NCBI RefSeq assembly: GCF_907164915.1 | Contig: NC_061864.1 | Location: 22,106,616 to 22,170,615 of the forward strand | Reading direction: 5' to 3' | Length of the DNA stretch: 64,000 nucleotides | Source of the DNA: Impatiens glandulifera | Lineage: Eukaryota; Streptophyta; Magnoliopsida; Ericales; Balsaminaceae | In this document: positions 12,130 through 23,375 of the stretch, piece after piece | Layout of the letters: every line of letters begins with the position of its first letter | How positions within the stretch are numbered: the first letter of the stretch is position 1 | Made by a program: the position numbers and the translations under genes | The notes under the pieces: generated by a model | Database searches by the model: none | What the model was told of the DNA's origin: nothing | What the model saw: the letters and a program-made list of their open reading frames with translations, nothing else

Positions 12130-12970
12130 TTGTGAAAACTTTATTTTAAAAAATTAAAAGTTTTGAGTTCTCATTTAAAAGAATGTAATGGTTAGGTATA
12201 TTGTCTTCAAATTATACAAAAGGTATAAAAGTATGATGTTACAAATAAAGTAGGATATACACACAAAAATAAAAAATAAAATACCAAATTAAGAAATTAA
12301 TTTGAGAAATATGCTGGATACATTTATCTTAAAATAATTTTTTTTTTAAATTTATCATAGATAACTATCTCACCTAGTATAACGTATAATAAATCTAATC
12401 GTTATTAAAAAAAAATGTTACGAGAATTATCTCTTATAGAGGAAGAATGAGAGAAATGATATTGTGTCAAATAAATTTAGAGAATAAAACTATTTATATT
12501 GTTAAAATGATAAACTCATAAAATAAAATCATTCATTAATCTATTCTATTTGATCCAATGCTAACATTGATGACTTTTTGATTGCCAAAAAGGAAGGTTA
12601 CATTATTTTAAATTGTTTGTTAATAAATTAATATCAATAAATTAAGATAAGTTAATAACAATTAACAATATTAAATATATTTAATTTATCAATTACGTTT
12701 CAATTTATTAAATGTTAATCAAATAATAATAAATAAATTAATTCAAATTATACTCAAAATTCACTCTAATTTTAAATTTAAATTTCTTGTGTATTACATG
12801 TGAGTTTAAATATGTACATAAAATTCACTCAAAATGAAAAGGCAACAAAACCTTATTTATTTTCATTTCTCCAAATAAAAAATATAATAATTTTCAATAA
12901 AAAGCTATGAAAAGTAGCATAACTACCTAGTATGGAAACCGCCAATAACTTCCCACAAACCCCACCTTTC
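12130..12970. other. AT-rich upstream region of the phytocyanin gene
   Basis: No coding frames or repeats of note. Its right end (12900-12976) is the proximal promoter of the gene at 13052. Confidence 0.5.
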
Positions 12971-12976
12971 TCCATG

Positions 12977-12985
12977 TTTATAAAC
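12977..12985 (+). promoter_or_regulatory. TATA box of the phytocyanin gene
   Basis: TTTATAAAC sits about 70 bases upstream of the ATG at 13052, a normal plant spacing given a short leader. Confidence 0.6.
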
Positions 12986-13051
12986 CCCTCTCTTACCATG
13001 TTGAATCAATTAATCTCCATTAAACTGATCTCTAGCTAGCAATTAACCAAA

Positions 13052-13678
13052 ATGGGTTCTCCATTATTCATACTAATCTCATACACAATTGCAATATTTA
13101 TACTATTAACCCTTCATCACTACGCCGGCGCCGGAGCTATGGAGTTGAAAGTCGGCGACTCACAAGGCTGGATTCAGCCACCACAAAATCAAACCACCAT
13201 TTACAATCAATGGGCTTCAAGAAACAGATTCCATGTCGGCGATTCTCTATGTAATTAAGTCATGGTTTCTTTTATTTTCTTTTCATGTAATGTTTTTTTA
13301 TTATTAATCCATCTTCTTTCTTTTCTTAAACAAGGGTTCCAGTATAACAACGATTCAGTTCTAGTCGTTGACAAATTCGATTATTACCATTGTAATTCCG
13401 CTACTCCGACCGCCGCTTATGGCGATGGAAACACCACCGTTCGTCTTGATAAACCGGGTCCTGCTTATTTTATTAGTGGGAATATAAGTCATTGCATGAA
13501 TGGTCAGAGGATTGTGGTTCAGGTTATGGCTATTCGTCCTGACTTTTATTCTCACCCGCCGGAATCTTATGGAGTTGCCGTCGCTCCGTCGCCGTCGATG
13601 TCTGGTTCTCCGGCAGTGGATCTTGGGAGTTTGGTTTTGGCTTCTATAGTAGTGGCTATTAGTGTTGCTCTAGCTTAA
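13052..13678 (+). CDS. Early nodulin-like (phytocyanin) protein, GPI-type
   Basis: Exons 13052-13250 and 13335-13678 join (T|GG gives Trp) to 180 residues. Residues 1-28 form a signal peptide ending near AGAGA. The plastocyanin-like domain reads MELKVGDSQGWIQPP to QRIVVQVMA, with two disulfide cysteines (YYHCN and SHCMNGQ). The usual type-1 copper Cys is replaced by Ser in YFISGNISHC, and the first His ligand position is Asn in FQYNND, so it should not bind copper and belongs with the ENODL group. A short Pro/Ser arabinogalactan-like linker (VAPSPSMSGSP) and a hydrophobic C-terminus (LGSLVLASIVVAISVALA) predict GPI anchoring at the plasma membrane. The acceptor used is AAG. Family roles concern cell-wall and reproductive signalling; the specific role is unknown. 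Confidence 0.9.
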
Positions 13679-13689
13679 TTAGTAGTTAG

Positions 13690-14230
13690 TTATGTTTTTT
13701 TTGATTTGAAAGAACCATTGTGTTATTTTTATTATTTATTTATTTTGTTTTGAATTCTGTCATTAATTAATTAACTATTTGGGAGACATTTATATGATTA
13801 TGATTGATTCATTATCTTTCACTTAATTCCTTTGTTTTTGTTGCTTAATTATGATTTTTTTTTTTTTTTATGTTTTTTAACTTGTATTAAAAATGAATAC
13901 AAGTCACATAAGAATACTCAAAAATATTTTCAATAACTTAAATCGAGTTTTTTTAGTCATCTTATTCGGGTCAAATTCACATTCACATAATCTAGTTATG
14001 TAGATTTGATCTCTTTCCCTCAATTTCGATGAACATAAAATAATATGTGGAATCATTGACCCAATATTGTTCTTAATTAAGAAGTTAGGATAAATGGATT
14101 CAAAAACTGATATGTGATGAGTAATTGATGACAATGAAACCAATGCTCCATAGATGTGTGATTTAATCTTTCTTTCTTTTTTATGAAAATTGTCTTAATT
14201 AAAAAATAAATAAATATGAAATATACAATA
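13690..14230. other. 3' flank of the phytocyanin gene, no gene seen
   Basis: T-rich sequence probably holding the 3' UTR and poly(A) site, then AT-rich DNA. No independent gene was recognised; the frame at 13904-14143 (minus) has no motif. Confidence 0.5.
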
Positions 14231-14233
14231 CTA

Positions 14234-14428
14234 GGCCTTGTTAGGATTGAGGTTTTTGAAAAAAACTAGAGAGGGAAAAAAGTAATGATTGGTGATGATT
14301 TTGAGGAGGTAATGATTATTTTTAGTAAAAAGACTTAAAAGTATTGATATATATGAATACGAGTGATGTGATTAATTGAAAAACTGATTTTGAATGGGTT
14401 TTTTAAAAAACCCAAAGAGAACAAGGCC
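14234..14428. mobile_element. Tourist/PIF-Harbinger-type MITE, TSD CTA
   Basis: Inverted ends GGCCTTGTT and AACAAGGCC are flanked by CTA at 14231-14233 and 14429-14431. A 3-bp TSD (TWA or CTA-like) and a GGCC..TGTT end are typical of Tourist elements. The 195-bp body is non-coding. Confidence 0.8.
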
Positions 14429-14431
14429 CTA

Positions 14432-14531
14432 TTGTAGTAATGGAAATAAAAAAGAAGTTAAAATGATATCACCAACGGGCAACCATGTCTATAAAAATGA
14501 CCCGAATAAAATCATAAATAATAATAATACT

Positions 14532-14587
<56 letters not shown>

Positions 14588-15830
14588 GTTTGTAGTTATG
14601 CGTTGGTTCAACTAATATACTAAAATTACTAATTATGTTGATAGTGACAGTTCTTGAAGAAGAAGAAATTTTACGAGATTCCATAAATAAATTCTTAATA
14701 ATCATTTGTTTTTTTAAAGACAAAAAAAAATCAGATTGTGTCTATCATACAGTTTTCAGTTTATTTTTTTATTTTCAAATACTTCACCATCTCTCTTTTT
14801 TTTATAATGTGAGTCACTTAATTAAAAGAGTTATATATTATTATTTGCAAGTATTTCACTGAATAAATCAAATTTGAAAAAAGTTTGGATTGTGAAGTGA
14901 TACATTTTTGGAAGATGTGTAATTTTTTATTACTGAATATATTTGTAATTTTGTTACTGTAAATTTGTAATTAAACGTTTATGTAGACAAATGTTTTTCA
15001 AATTTTTATTTTCGTGTTGTAAAAAAATAGTTTAACTTTGATTTAACACTTTTTTTTTTTTCTCCATTAAAAAATATTATAGAGAAATTAAAAAGTCATC
15101 ATTTGCATGGCTCCTTCTAATGACATTTCTAACCTATCATTTCATTTTTCATTACACCCATTTGAATTGATTATGTATTTTGTTTAATATGATATTCTAT
15201 TTGGCTGAATTAAATGTATTGTTTTGAATTTTTGTTAATTCGAATAATACTTTAAATCTTTGGTGAATTATTTAATGCTTGTACCTTCAAATTGTATTAA
15301 TGATCATTTTTCGAGTCTATGTCTCATTCTTTACAGCAAAGAAAATGATGTTATCGGATCTAGACTTATTTTTTATTTTTTTAATAAAAAGTTCTTGTAA
15401 TTCATCTTTCATCTAGATGCCCTCTTACAAATATCTTCTAACAATTTTTATGAATTTCTCGTTATGTTGATCATATTTATAGATAGTAAGTTATAATTTA
15501 ACAAAATTAAATTTTACTATAATACAAAATTTTGAGTAGATATTTTTTCGACATGTTTTTATTAGTTTGATCAACTTGTTCACTTGAATCCTTAGTTATT
15601 ACAGAATTCACGTTAGTTCATCTTTCAAGTCATAGAAAAAATATTTGATTATTGGATGATTTTTATTAGAATTTTAATACTAACATGTGTTATTTTATAT
15701 TATTTATTAATTATTTTTTACTTGTAACTCCTTAATTGATTTAATTAAAATTAATTCCTTAAATAAAAAGTATATAATTCAAATTTCAAGTGCATATCCT
15801 ATTTTTGAATAGCAAAGAGAACCAAGCACT
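14432..15830. other. AT-rich intergenic DNA with a (TA)n tract
   Basis: A (TA)n microsatellite lies at about 14536-14583 and creates false frames on both strands. The rest shows no gene. Confidence 0.6.
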
Positions 15831-16258
15831 CCCTTTATATGCTCTAACGAAAATGGAACATTCAATTGTGACATTAGCTTGTAATAACGCTCAGCCACCC
15901 GTTCAGATAGACTGGAGAAGGTGGTCTACGGAGTCATGAGATAGCTTCTTCTATGATGCTCTCCCTCTTGTTTGCACCTCCCCGCGTTCTCCTTATGGCT
16001 TAATAAAGGAGGATCGTTCTTCTCTTATGATATTTCTAGTTTGATTGAGGGGTTCTTCCTATTTATCAATGATATCCGACGATCAAGACAATTCTCGTGA
16101 AACTCTTTCATTTCATAGAAAGTTCATTCTTATTCTTACAAAGCAAATAGCATTTCCTATTGATTTGTCCGGACCTATTCTGATTCTGAATTATCCGCCT
16201 ATCCTATTTTTGAACCTGCTGTTCGTGAAAATTTTGGAGAAGCAACTTATTGTATGAG
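15830..16258. other. Higher-G+C segment, possible organelle-derived insert
   Basis: This 430-bp stretch is clearly richer in G+C than its flanks and reads like plant mitochondrial DNA in style (for example CTTAATAAAGGAGGATCG). A 70-codon frame (16045-16257) lacks a recognised motif. I cannot name the source. Alternatives are a decayed gene or retroelement. Confidence 0.3.
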
Positions 16259-16514
16259 TCATAGGCCCGGCCCGGAGGGGTAGGCAGCCTAGGCCACGGT
16301 CTAGGGCCTAGGACCAGAAAGGGGTCATTTTTTTTATATATGTTAGGTATTAGTAAGGATTTTTAGTTTCATATTCTTTAATTTTTTTTATTATGTTAAA
16401 TTTTTTGGCCAATGGCTCTATAGCCCAAATAGAGAAACAAACTAACACTATCAGAACAAAAAATTGAAAATCCTACTGTCTGTCTCACTGTTTGTCTCTC
16501 TCAGTCTCTGTATC

Positions 16515-16580
16515 CTACATCGACAACGAAACCGATAACGAAACTCACAACGAAACCGACAACGAAACCGACAACAAAAT
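16515..16580. repeat. 12-bp minisatellite, consensus GACAACGAAACC
   Basis: About five imperfect tandem units of GACAACGAAACC. The unit produces an Arg-rich frame on the minus strand that is not a gene. Confidence 0.75.
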
Positions 16581-16693
16581 AATTTCGACGGTGACTCTGT
16601 TTCGCTGGGTTGAGCCTTGAGGTAAGATTTAACCATTAAAAGTGAAAATTCAACATGAGGGTTTGATTGTTATTTATTTTTATGCTTTGTTTT

Positions 16694-17770
16694 GATACTA
16701 TAATACTAGAGAAATAAAATACCAAAGTTCGATAACTTTCTTTTCACGTCTATTTATTCATATTATATTGAAGTTTAAAAAAGAAGAAAATATTCTGAAT
16801 TGAAAAATATAAAGAAAATTATCATGTAAAACATAAACTTCTCTTTTGTGGAGGCATTGAAAATTAGGATTTTGTCTGAATTGTTGAAAATTTTGTTTCA
16901 AAACACTCGCAAAGTACATATATAAACGAAACAAGTGCTGTAAATCGAAGATACTATAATACTAGAGAAATAAAAATACCAAAGTTCGATAACATTCTTT
17001 TCACGTTTATTTATTCATATTATATTGAAATTTAAAGAAGAAGAAAATAGTCTGAATTGACAAATAGAAAGAAAATTATCATGTAAAACATAAACTTCTG
17101 TATTGTGGAGGCATTGAGAATTAGGATTTTGTATGAATTGTTGAAAAGTTTGTTTCAGAACACTCGTAAAGTACATATATGAAGGAAGCAAGTGCTGCAA
17201 ATCGAAGATACTATTATACTAGAGAAATCAAAATACAAAAGTTCAATAATTTTCTTTTCACGTCTATTTATTCATATTATATTGAAGTTTATAGAAGAAG
17301 AAAATAGTCTGAATTGACAAATAGAAAGAAAATTATCATGTAAGACATAAACTTCTCTTTCGGGGAAGCATTGAGAATTAGATTTTTGTATGAATTGTTG
17401 AAAAGTTTGTTTCAGAACACTCGCAAAATACATATATGAACGAAGCAAGTGCTGCAAATCGAAGATACTATAATACTAGAGAAATAAAAATACCAAAGTT
17501 TAATAACTTTCTTTTCATGTCTATTTATTCATATTATATTGAAGTTTATAGAAAAAGAAAATAGTTTGAATTGACAAATAGAAAGAAAATTATCATGTAA
17601 AACATAAATTTCTTTTTTGGGGAGACATTGGAAATTAGAATTTTGTATGAATTGTTGAAAATTTTGTTTTCATAACACTCACAAAATACATATATATGAT
17701 GGAAACAAATGCTGCAAATCAAAATACTATAATACTAGAGAAATAAAATTACCAAAGTTCGATAACTTGA
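16694..17770. repeat. Tandem array, about 257-bp unit, four copies plus part
   Basis: Units start with GATACTATAATACTAGAG at 16694, 16950, 17207 (GATACTATTATACTAGAG) and 17464, then a degraded start near 17722. Spacing is 256-258 bp. Copies share TTTCTTTTCACGTCTATTT, AAATTATCATGTAA and GTGCTGCAAATCGAA and are roughly 90% alike by eye. A stray partial unit lies at about 18005-18050. The unit matches nothing I know. Repeated 61-codon minus frames at 17015-17200 and 17272-17457 arise from this array. Confidence 0.9.
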
Positions 17771-19060
17771 CACATATATGTTAGGTGACCTAATATCATT
17801 TAAGAACAATCATTTTAGATATATATGATTTCTGTATGATCTCTCTAATTTATGTTTTTTTATGTTTAATTTAACAAAGATAAGTTATATTTGTATATTG
17901 ACTATGCATAAATGTAAGTCTCACTTACAACAAGAATAAATAAACAAATGTAAGAATCTTCTTTGTTTCAGAACATTTATATCTAAAATGTAAAATCTTC
18001 TTTGTTGAAAAGTTTGTTTCAGAATACTCGCAAAGTACATATATGAAGACTTAATTTAGTTAATAAGAAAGGCTTAATTTTGATTGAATAACTAACTTAG
18101 CACTTATTATTTGAAGAAACCCTACATTTCAATTCGTAATCTTTCATGAAAAGTAAACAGTACTTTTTTTTTTAATATCACCACTAAAAAATTATCCAAC
18201 TAGTCACGCATTAAGCATGATAATAAACTAAGTTGGTCAATCAAATTCTTATTTCAACTTGTTTATTTGTTTCTAAAATAGGATCATAACTAATTATTTT
18301 AAGGATATAAATGAAAATAATAATAAAAGTTTGACCGTCAAGAAATAGTGTAGTGGCCTAGACTTTGAACATGATATAATTAGTTGGTCCGTCTGATCCA
18401 TCAAACCAAACTCTAATATTGTTGGTGGGTTTGGTGATTTTCTCATTCTCATTGCATATTCTATTTCCATCTACAAATATTTATTAAACATGTACATATT
18501 TTAAATCAATTTGAATACACATATATATATTTTTAACATCAGGGTGTCCCAACCCAATCACAATTTTTGCCTATCTCAACTAAATATTTGTAAATGGTCG
18601 TATAACATTTACCGTCGTAATCTTAATTCCGTTATTTCAATAAGAATCAAAGTAAAATAATAATAATAAAATTTTAATAAAAAATAGGAACAAAGATGAT
18701 ATGTAAGACAACTAATCATGCATGTAAACAAAAACAATCTTTGGATGAACAAACATAAGTGTCCTATAAATTTGGTCCATTTGTGACATAAAGAGGTAGG
18801 TTGGTAGGTAAACACATGGAGTGGTTAGTTGTCTTAAAGAACAAAGATCACATTAATTTTACTCCTTTGTTTATTTATTTTTAAATTAAACCATCATCTA
18901 ATATAGCAATTATTAATATTAATTAAACTTAAATATTCATTTATATTAAGAAAAACAATTAACAATAATTCTATGCTTAACATTTCTCTTCTATACTCAT
19001 GATTTTCAATGATTAAAATCTCATGTTAACACCGTTTTGTGTATCAAAGATTAATAAATA
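17771..19060. other. AT-rich intergenic DNA, no gene seen
   Basis: No coding similarity. It holds the stray fragment of the 257-bp repeat near 18005-18050 and nothing else I could identify. Confidence 0.55.
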
Positions 19061-19077
19061 ATATACTTAACCCCATC

Positions 19078-19205
19078 AAGATAGTCCAGTAGTAAGAGTC
19101 GATTTAAAAGACCAAAAGTTCATGGGTTCAATTATATTTGAAACATTTGAATTTAAGCGAGGAACATGAATGTAGTTATCATGCTAATTCTCCTTTAATT
19201 CTAAA
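19078..19205 (+). repeat. Probable SINE, same family as 11305-11433
   Basis: Contains GTCCAGTAGTAAGAGTCG, AAAAGACCAAAAGTTCATGG and the B-box-like GGGTTCAATTAT, ending ATCATGCTAATTCTCC. A 60-bp tandem duplication of its end (ATCATGCTAATTCTCCTTT to TATGTTTAG) follows at about 19170-19277. Confidence 0.5.
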
Positions 19206-19284
19206 AAAGTAATATATGTTTAGTTTATCATGCTAATTCTCCTTTCATTCTAAAAAAAGTAATATATGTTTAGTGTATGTTGAT

Positions 19285-19680
19285 GGAAATTTGACGAAAT
19301 GACTCTAATATTTACCCTTTTTTTTTCGGGAAATGACCAATGCCTGGTAAACTTTACAAAAATGACATTTTTGACATATTTAAAGACGAAAATACATTTT
19401 TGACGCGAATAGATATTCTCATTTGAAATTATCATTTTTACAAATTTTATCCACACTTGTGTAATATTGGATTATTTGAATAATTTAGTGTTTATTTAAA
19501 AATAATTTTATGAAATAGTTTATTTAAGCAATTTTAAAATATTATAAAGATAAAGTAAACCTAATTTAGTATTTATAATATATATAATGAGATGATAAAT
19601 TTGGCAAAAAAAAAAAAAAAAATAGTATTATAAGAAACTGAATTTGAGATAATATTCAGAAAGAATGGAAAAAAGTGGAA
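19285..19680. other. Possible MULE end and AT-rich DNA
   Basis: GGAAATTTGACGAAATGAC at about 19286 is the same kind of end as the Mutator-type elements at 31703-31991 and 56376-57543. I found no matching opposite end or TSD, so it may be a decayed element. A 17-base A-run lies near 19605-19621. Confidence 0.4.
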
Positions 19681-19743
19681 GCATATAAGATCTCTCGCGG
19701 CTAAACCTCAGTGAGAGAGATTGATTGATTGCACAGTCGGAAA

Positions 19744-22247
19744 ATGGAGCGGACAGGGTCGCCGGAAAATACAGTCGTCGCCGAAGCTTGCCGTCCACTT
19801 CCTTACCTCTATCTCTCTTCTACATTGATTTGGTTCTTCGTTGCTTTCGTTTGGGCCTTGAATACTTGTAGAAACCGCCATTTTCAGGTACAGACATGCA
19901 TACATGACTCAAGTTTGTATTTGTTTTATGTATGTCATGGAAAACTTGGTTTTTTTCACTGTTTGAATATGGGTTTTCACTTTTGTGATGCTTTATGAAG
20001 TAAATTATGTAACCTTAATGCATATCTACCTAGTTTTTTTGAAAATTTTATTTATCTTTTCATGTAGCCGGGAGAGATTCTTGTTCCTCTGTTCAATTCC
20101 TTAGTTGTTTGATCTAAGATGAAATTGAACAAACAAACAAAAAATGAAACTGTGGAAATTGCTACATGTTGATATCTTCTTATGCTTATGACTTATGAGT
20201 TATGCCACAGTTGTTTCGTTGTTGTGTTTTCTCTACACTTGAGTTTGATTAGTCTATTGTAATCTTTTTGTTGATTCTTATATGAATATTGTTCCAGCTT
20301 ATGGCAGTTTGATATAAATCACTTTTTTCTATTGATTCATGTATATGAGAGCTATTTTCGTGATTACTGCAGCAGTCGAACAATTTACAATGGACTCTTA
20401 CATTGATTCCTTTAGTTAAAGCATTGCAGCTTGGCCTTTCCTTCCTCTTTTGGTATGTTTCTTCACTTTCAGATATTCTTAATCGCAAACTAGCTTATTA
20501 TGTGTTAAAGGGTATCTTGTTTGTGCTAATACTAATTAGTTCAGTCATGAAGAGGGTTTAACAAATCTGAATGATTACTTCAGGAATAAATTGTGTTGGA
20601 GGTTAAAAATTAACCATTTCATAAACTATACATTATCAAAATGTCAGTTCTTGTGAACTTCTTAAAATACTATGTTCTAAGTTGCAGCAGTTAGAAGGAA
20701 ACTGTAAGGATTTTTACTAACCAAATATGTGTGTAACATTTCTACAGGTATTCGTGTTCTAATTTTCATATATGCTCTCTATGGCTGTCATTTGGGGTGT
20801 ACACAACTGGAGTTCTCTCTCAGACAGTTTCTTTTATATCCTTTCTCCTAATATCTCATGGATACTGCATAATGTATGAACGTCTTTCAGTTAGCGAACG
20901 TCGTAATGCAACCACGCTAGGATGTGTGTTCTATTTGACTCTAGTTGGTTACCGAACCTCTGTTCCTTACTCTTCTGTGAGTTCATTTTCCAGAACAGGA
21001 TACATTCTTCTGTTTTTTAGATTTCAATCATTTCCCTATTATATTTTTTTATGATTTATGGGTTCTTTTGCTTTCTATACAGGTCTTCCTGCTTGTCAAT
21101 TATTTGTTATCTTTCTATTTAATATTCCGGAATGTATCAAGGAATTTAGTAACTTTAAGGGAACAAATGGCTTTTATAGAAGATGAAAATGTCCTAGGAA
21201 TGCGAGATGCTATTTGTACAAAATACGCCTTGTTCAAGTATGTCATAATCTTTCTTTTTTGCTTTATCCAGAAAATTTTGAGGAAGTTCTTCAGATTAAT
21301 TTATTGCTTGTTTTTACTTTATATACAGAAAATTTCAAGGTGCAATGCAGGTTGTAGTAATAGCAGAAATTGCGGTAAATATTCTGCTCTCTTATGCCTA
21401 TTTTGCAAATTTGATTTCAAGGTAATATTTAATGTTCAGTTCTTAATCATAAATCATCTGAATTTCAGATATTCATCAACAAAGACAATTCTTTGGACAT
21501 ATTTTGGCTACGCGTGTTGGCTCGAGAATGGGCACAAGTCTGCATCTTCATATACATTGGGTACGTGATTAATTCCATTCATTGTGTTTTTGAGAAACAT
21601 GTTCTATTTCGTTCCTTAATCTCTAAACATTCCGATTTTGGGTGTATTTTGATTCAGATGGATGTTTAGATCACAAGAATTGGCACCCAATTTTTCTGTT
21701 ATTCCACATCTTAAAAGAAGAGAGCCAACTGTGGTGCCTCCAATCTATAGCATTGTAAGTTCTTTGGTAAATACTTTGGCCAACTTAGAGACAGATTAAA
21801 TATTTAAGTTGTTTCTCGACAGATTGGAAATTTATTGATTGTTTCTCATTTGGGTATAGATTCAGATACGTAACAAAAAAAATGTGTTTACAAATGTGGA
21901 ATATCCTACTAAACAACAAAACCATGTTATTGCAGGAAATGGGTGCCGAACAATTTAAAGATTTTAGGAACCACGAATGGCATATTGGAGTGGTAAGTAG
22001 TATGTTACCAAAAGAATTCTACTCATATATGTGCTGATATATTCTTATAGTTTCTTAAGTTTTGGATAAATGCGACGATAACATGATTCATGCAACTTTT
22101 ATGTAGCCAACATCTTGCTCACTTGATAAAAATGGGGAAGCTCCTATTCTAGTTATTGTTCAAAACCCGAGTGGGCATAGGCACAATACAGTCTCGCCTG
22201 GCTCAACTAATGCTGCAAAATCTTGTTCACATCTCCACTCAATTTGA
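19744..22247 (+). CDS. Multi-span membrane protein, GOST-7TM-like
   Basis: Nine exons (19744-19887, 20373-20452, 20748-20976, 21083-21237, 21329-21374, 21469-21560, 21658-21754, 21936-21992, 22107-22247) keep phase throughout and give 346 residues. It has about seven hydrophobic spans, beginning YLYLSSTLIWFFVAFVWAL, with a short soluble N-terminus and a cytosolic-type tail. The span order and motifs such as LIPLVKALQLGLSFLFW and AREWAQVCIFIYIGWMFR resemble the GOST seven-transmembrane group (LU7TM, TMEM87 and GPR180-like), but the luminal domain normally found before the spans is missing. Two acceptors 3 bases apart are possible at exon 2. A trafficking or receptor role in the endomembrane system is inferred from the family only. 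Exon joining is strong; the family name is less certain. Confidence 0.75.
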
Positions 22248-22808
22248 CATTCAGAAAATCAATCAGGAAACAAGTTTAATACGATTAATTCGAATTTTTA
22301 GCACTTATAGGATTGAAGGGTGAATGATCTTTGAATTTTGCATATATGATTTCACAAGAGGTTCGCCCAAGATTACGTCAAAGACAAGAAGGGTAAAAAC
22401 TGATTTTCTTGTCATAGGATGTTCTTCTGTAAATTTTATTCTCTTTTTTGTTTTTAACTGTGTTAGAAGGTTAGTTATATTCTAAATGAATGAAAGCTGT
22501 ATATAGTTTTCTTCCTTTCTAGGTTATCCATATAAAGAGTTAATATATTACCATTTATATTATCATATGAGGTGTCGGGGTGTTTAATTGTTTTCTTTGA
22601 AATTTGTCTTTTCGATGATATTCCAGATGTCAAATTCAAATAGAACATAGTCTAACATAAATTCGGAACATAGTCTAAAAATTTGATGTTCAACCATTAT
22701 AAGTCAAATCTATTTTTTTTTGCTATTCAAATTAAGTTATTAAAAAAAATTGTTTATATCATTTTTAAAATTAATATGAGTATTTGGCTTAATCCCCCTA
22801 GTAGGGAA

Positions 22809-23276
22809 TAGGGATGGCGAATCTACCTGTCCCGATCCTGACGGAGATATTAAATATAAATTATTCTCGCCTCGATCGGGATGGATTTTCTCGCGGTGCA
22901 CCGAAATCGAAAAATAATTTAAATTTAAAATATAAATAATAAAATAATTCATATAATTCATATAATTATAAATTATGAAAATATTAATGATTTATAATTT
23001 TAATGATTATATTAATTAAACAAGAGTAGATAAAAAGTTTTTTTTAGTGAAAAAAAAATAAGAATTGTATTAAATATAAATATTAATTATTTTAAACGAC
23101 TATCATTAAAAAAAATGTATATTTTCGGTTTAAGAATATGTGCGGAACATGTAAATATCATTCTCGTCCCGAACTCGGTCAACATATTTTGAGTTTTTCT
23201 GATCCGTCCCGACTCCCGGTCAAAACAGGGAAAAATTGCATCGATCGGTTCGGTAACTATGGGGCGGTTTCAAATT
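22809..23276. mobile_element. hAT-like MITE, left part, split by Pack-MULE
   Basis: Starts TAGGGATGGCGAATC and contains GTCCCGATCCTGACGG-type sequence like the MITE at 30719-31169. Its right end would resume after the Pack-MULE at 26960 (GTTTCAAATTATCATCTTTA), which matches the CATTATCATCCCTA right end of the 30719 element. The outer TSD could not be confirmed (GTAGGGAA against CCCGCGGG), so the right edge may have been rearranged. Confidence 0.5.
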
Positions 23277-23375
23277 GGGAATAATGATAAATTTAAGACT
23301 GTGATTGGAGCGATTTTTCAAATTTAGGACTCTCCTAATATTTTATCATTTATAGTCCTAATATTTTATCATTTA

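Noticed and set aside
16262..16440. GGCCCGGCCCGG-containing segment considered as a transposon, with a similar phrase near 2840
   Set aside because: No pair of inverted ends or TSD could be fixed.
17015..17457. Two near-identical 61-codon minus frames suggesting a duplicated gene
   Set aside because: They recur because of the 257-bp tandem repeat and show no protein-family features.
16694..17770. Regularly spaced repeats considered as a CRISPR array
   Set aside because: Units are contiguous 257-bp tandems without spacers and the genome is eukaryotic.
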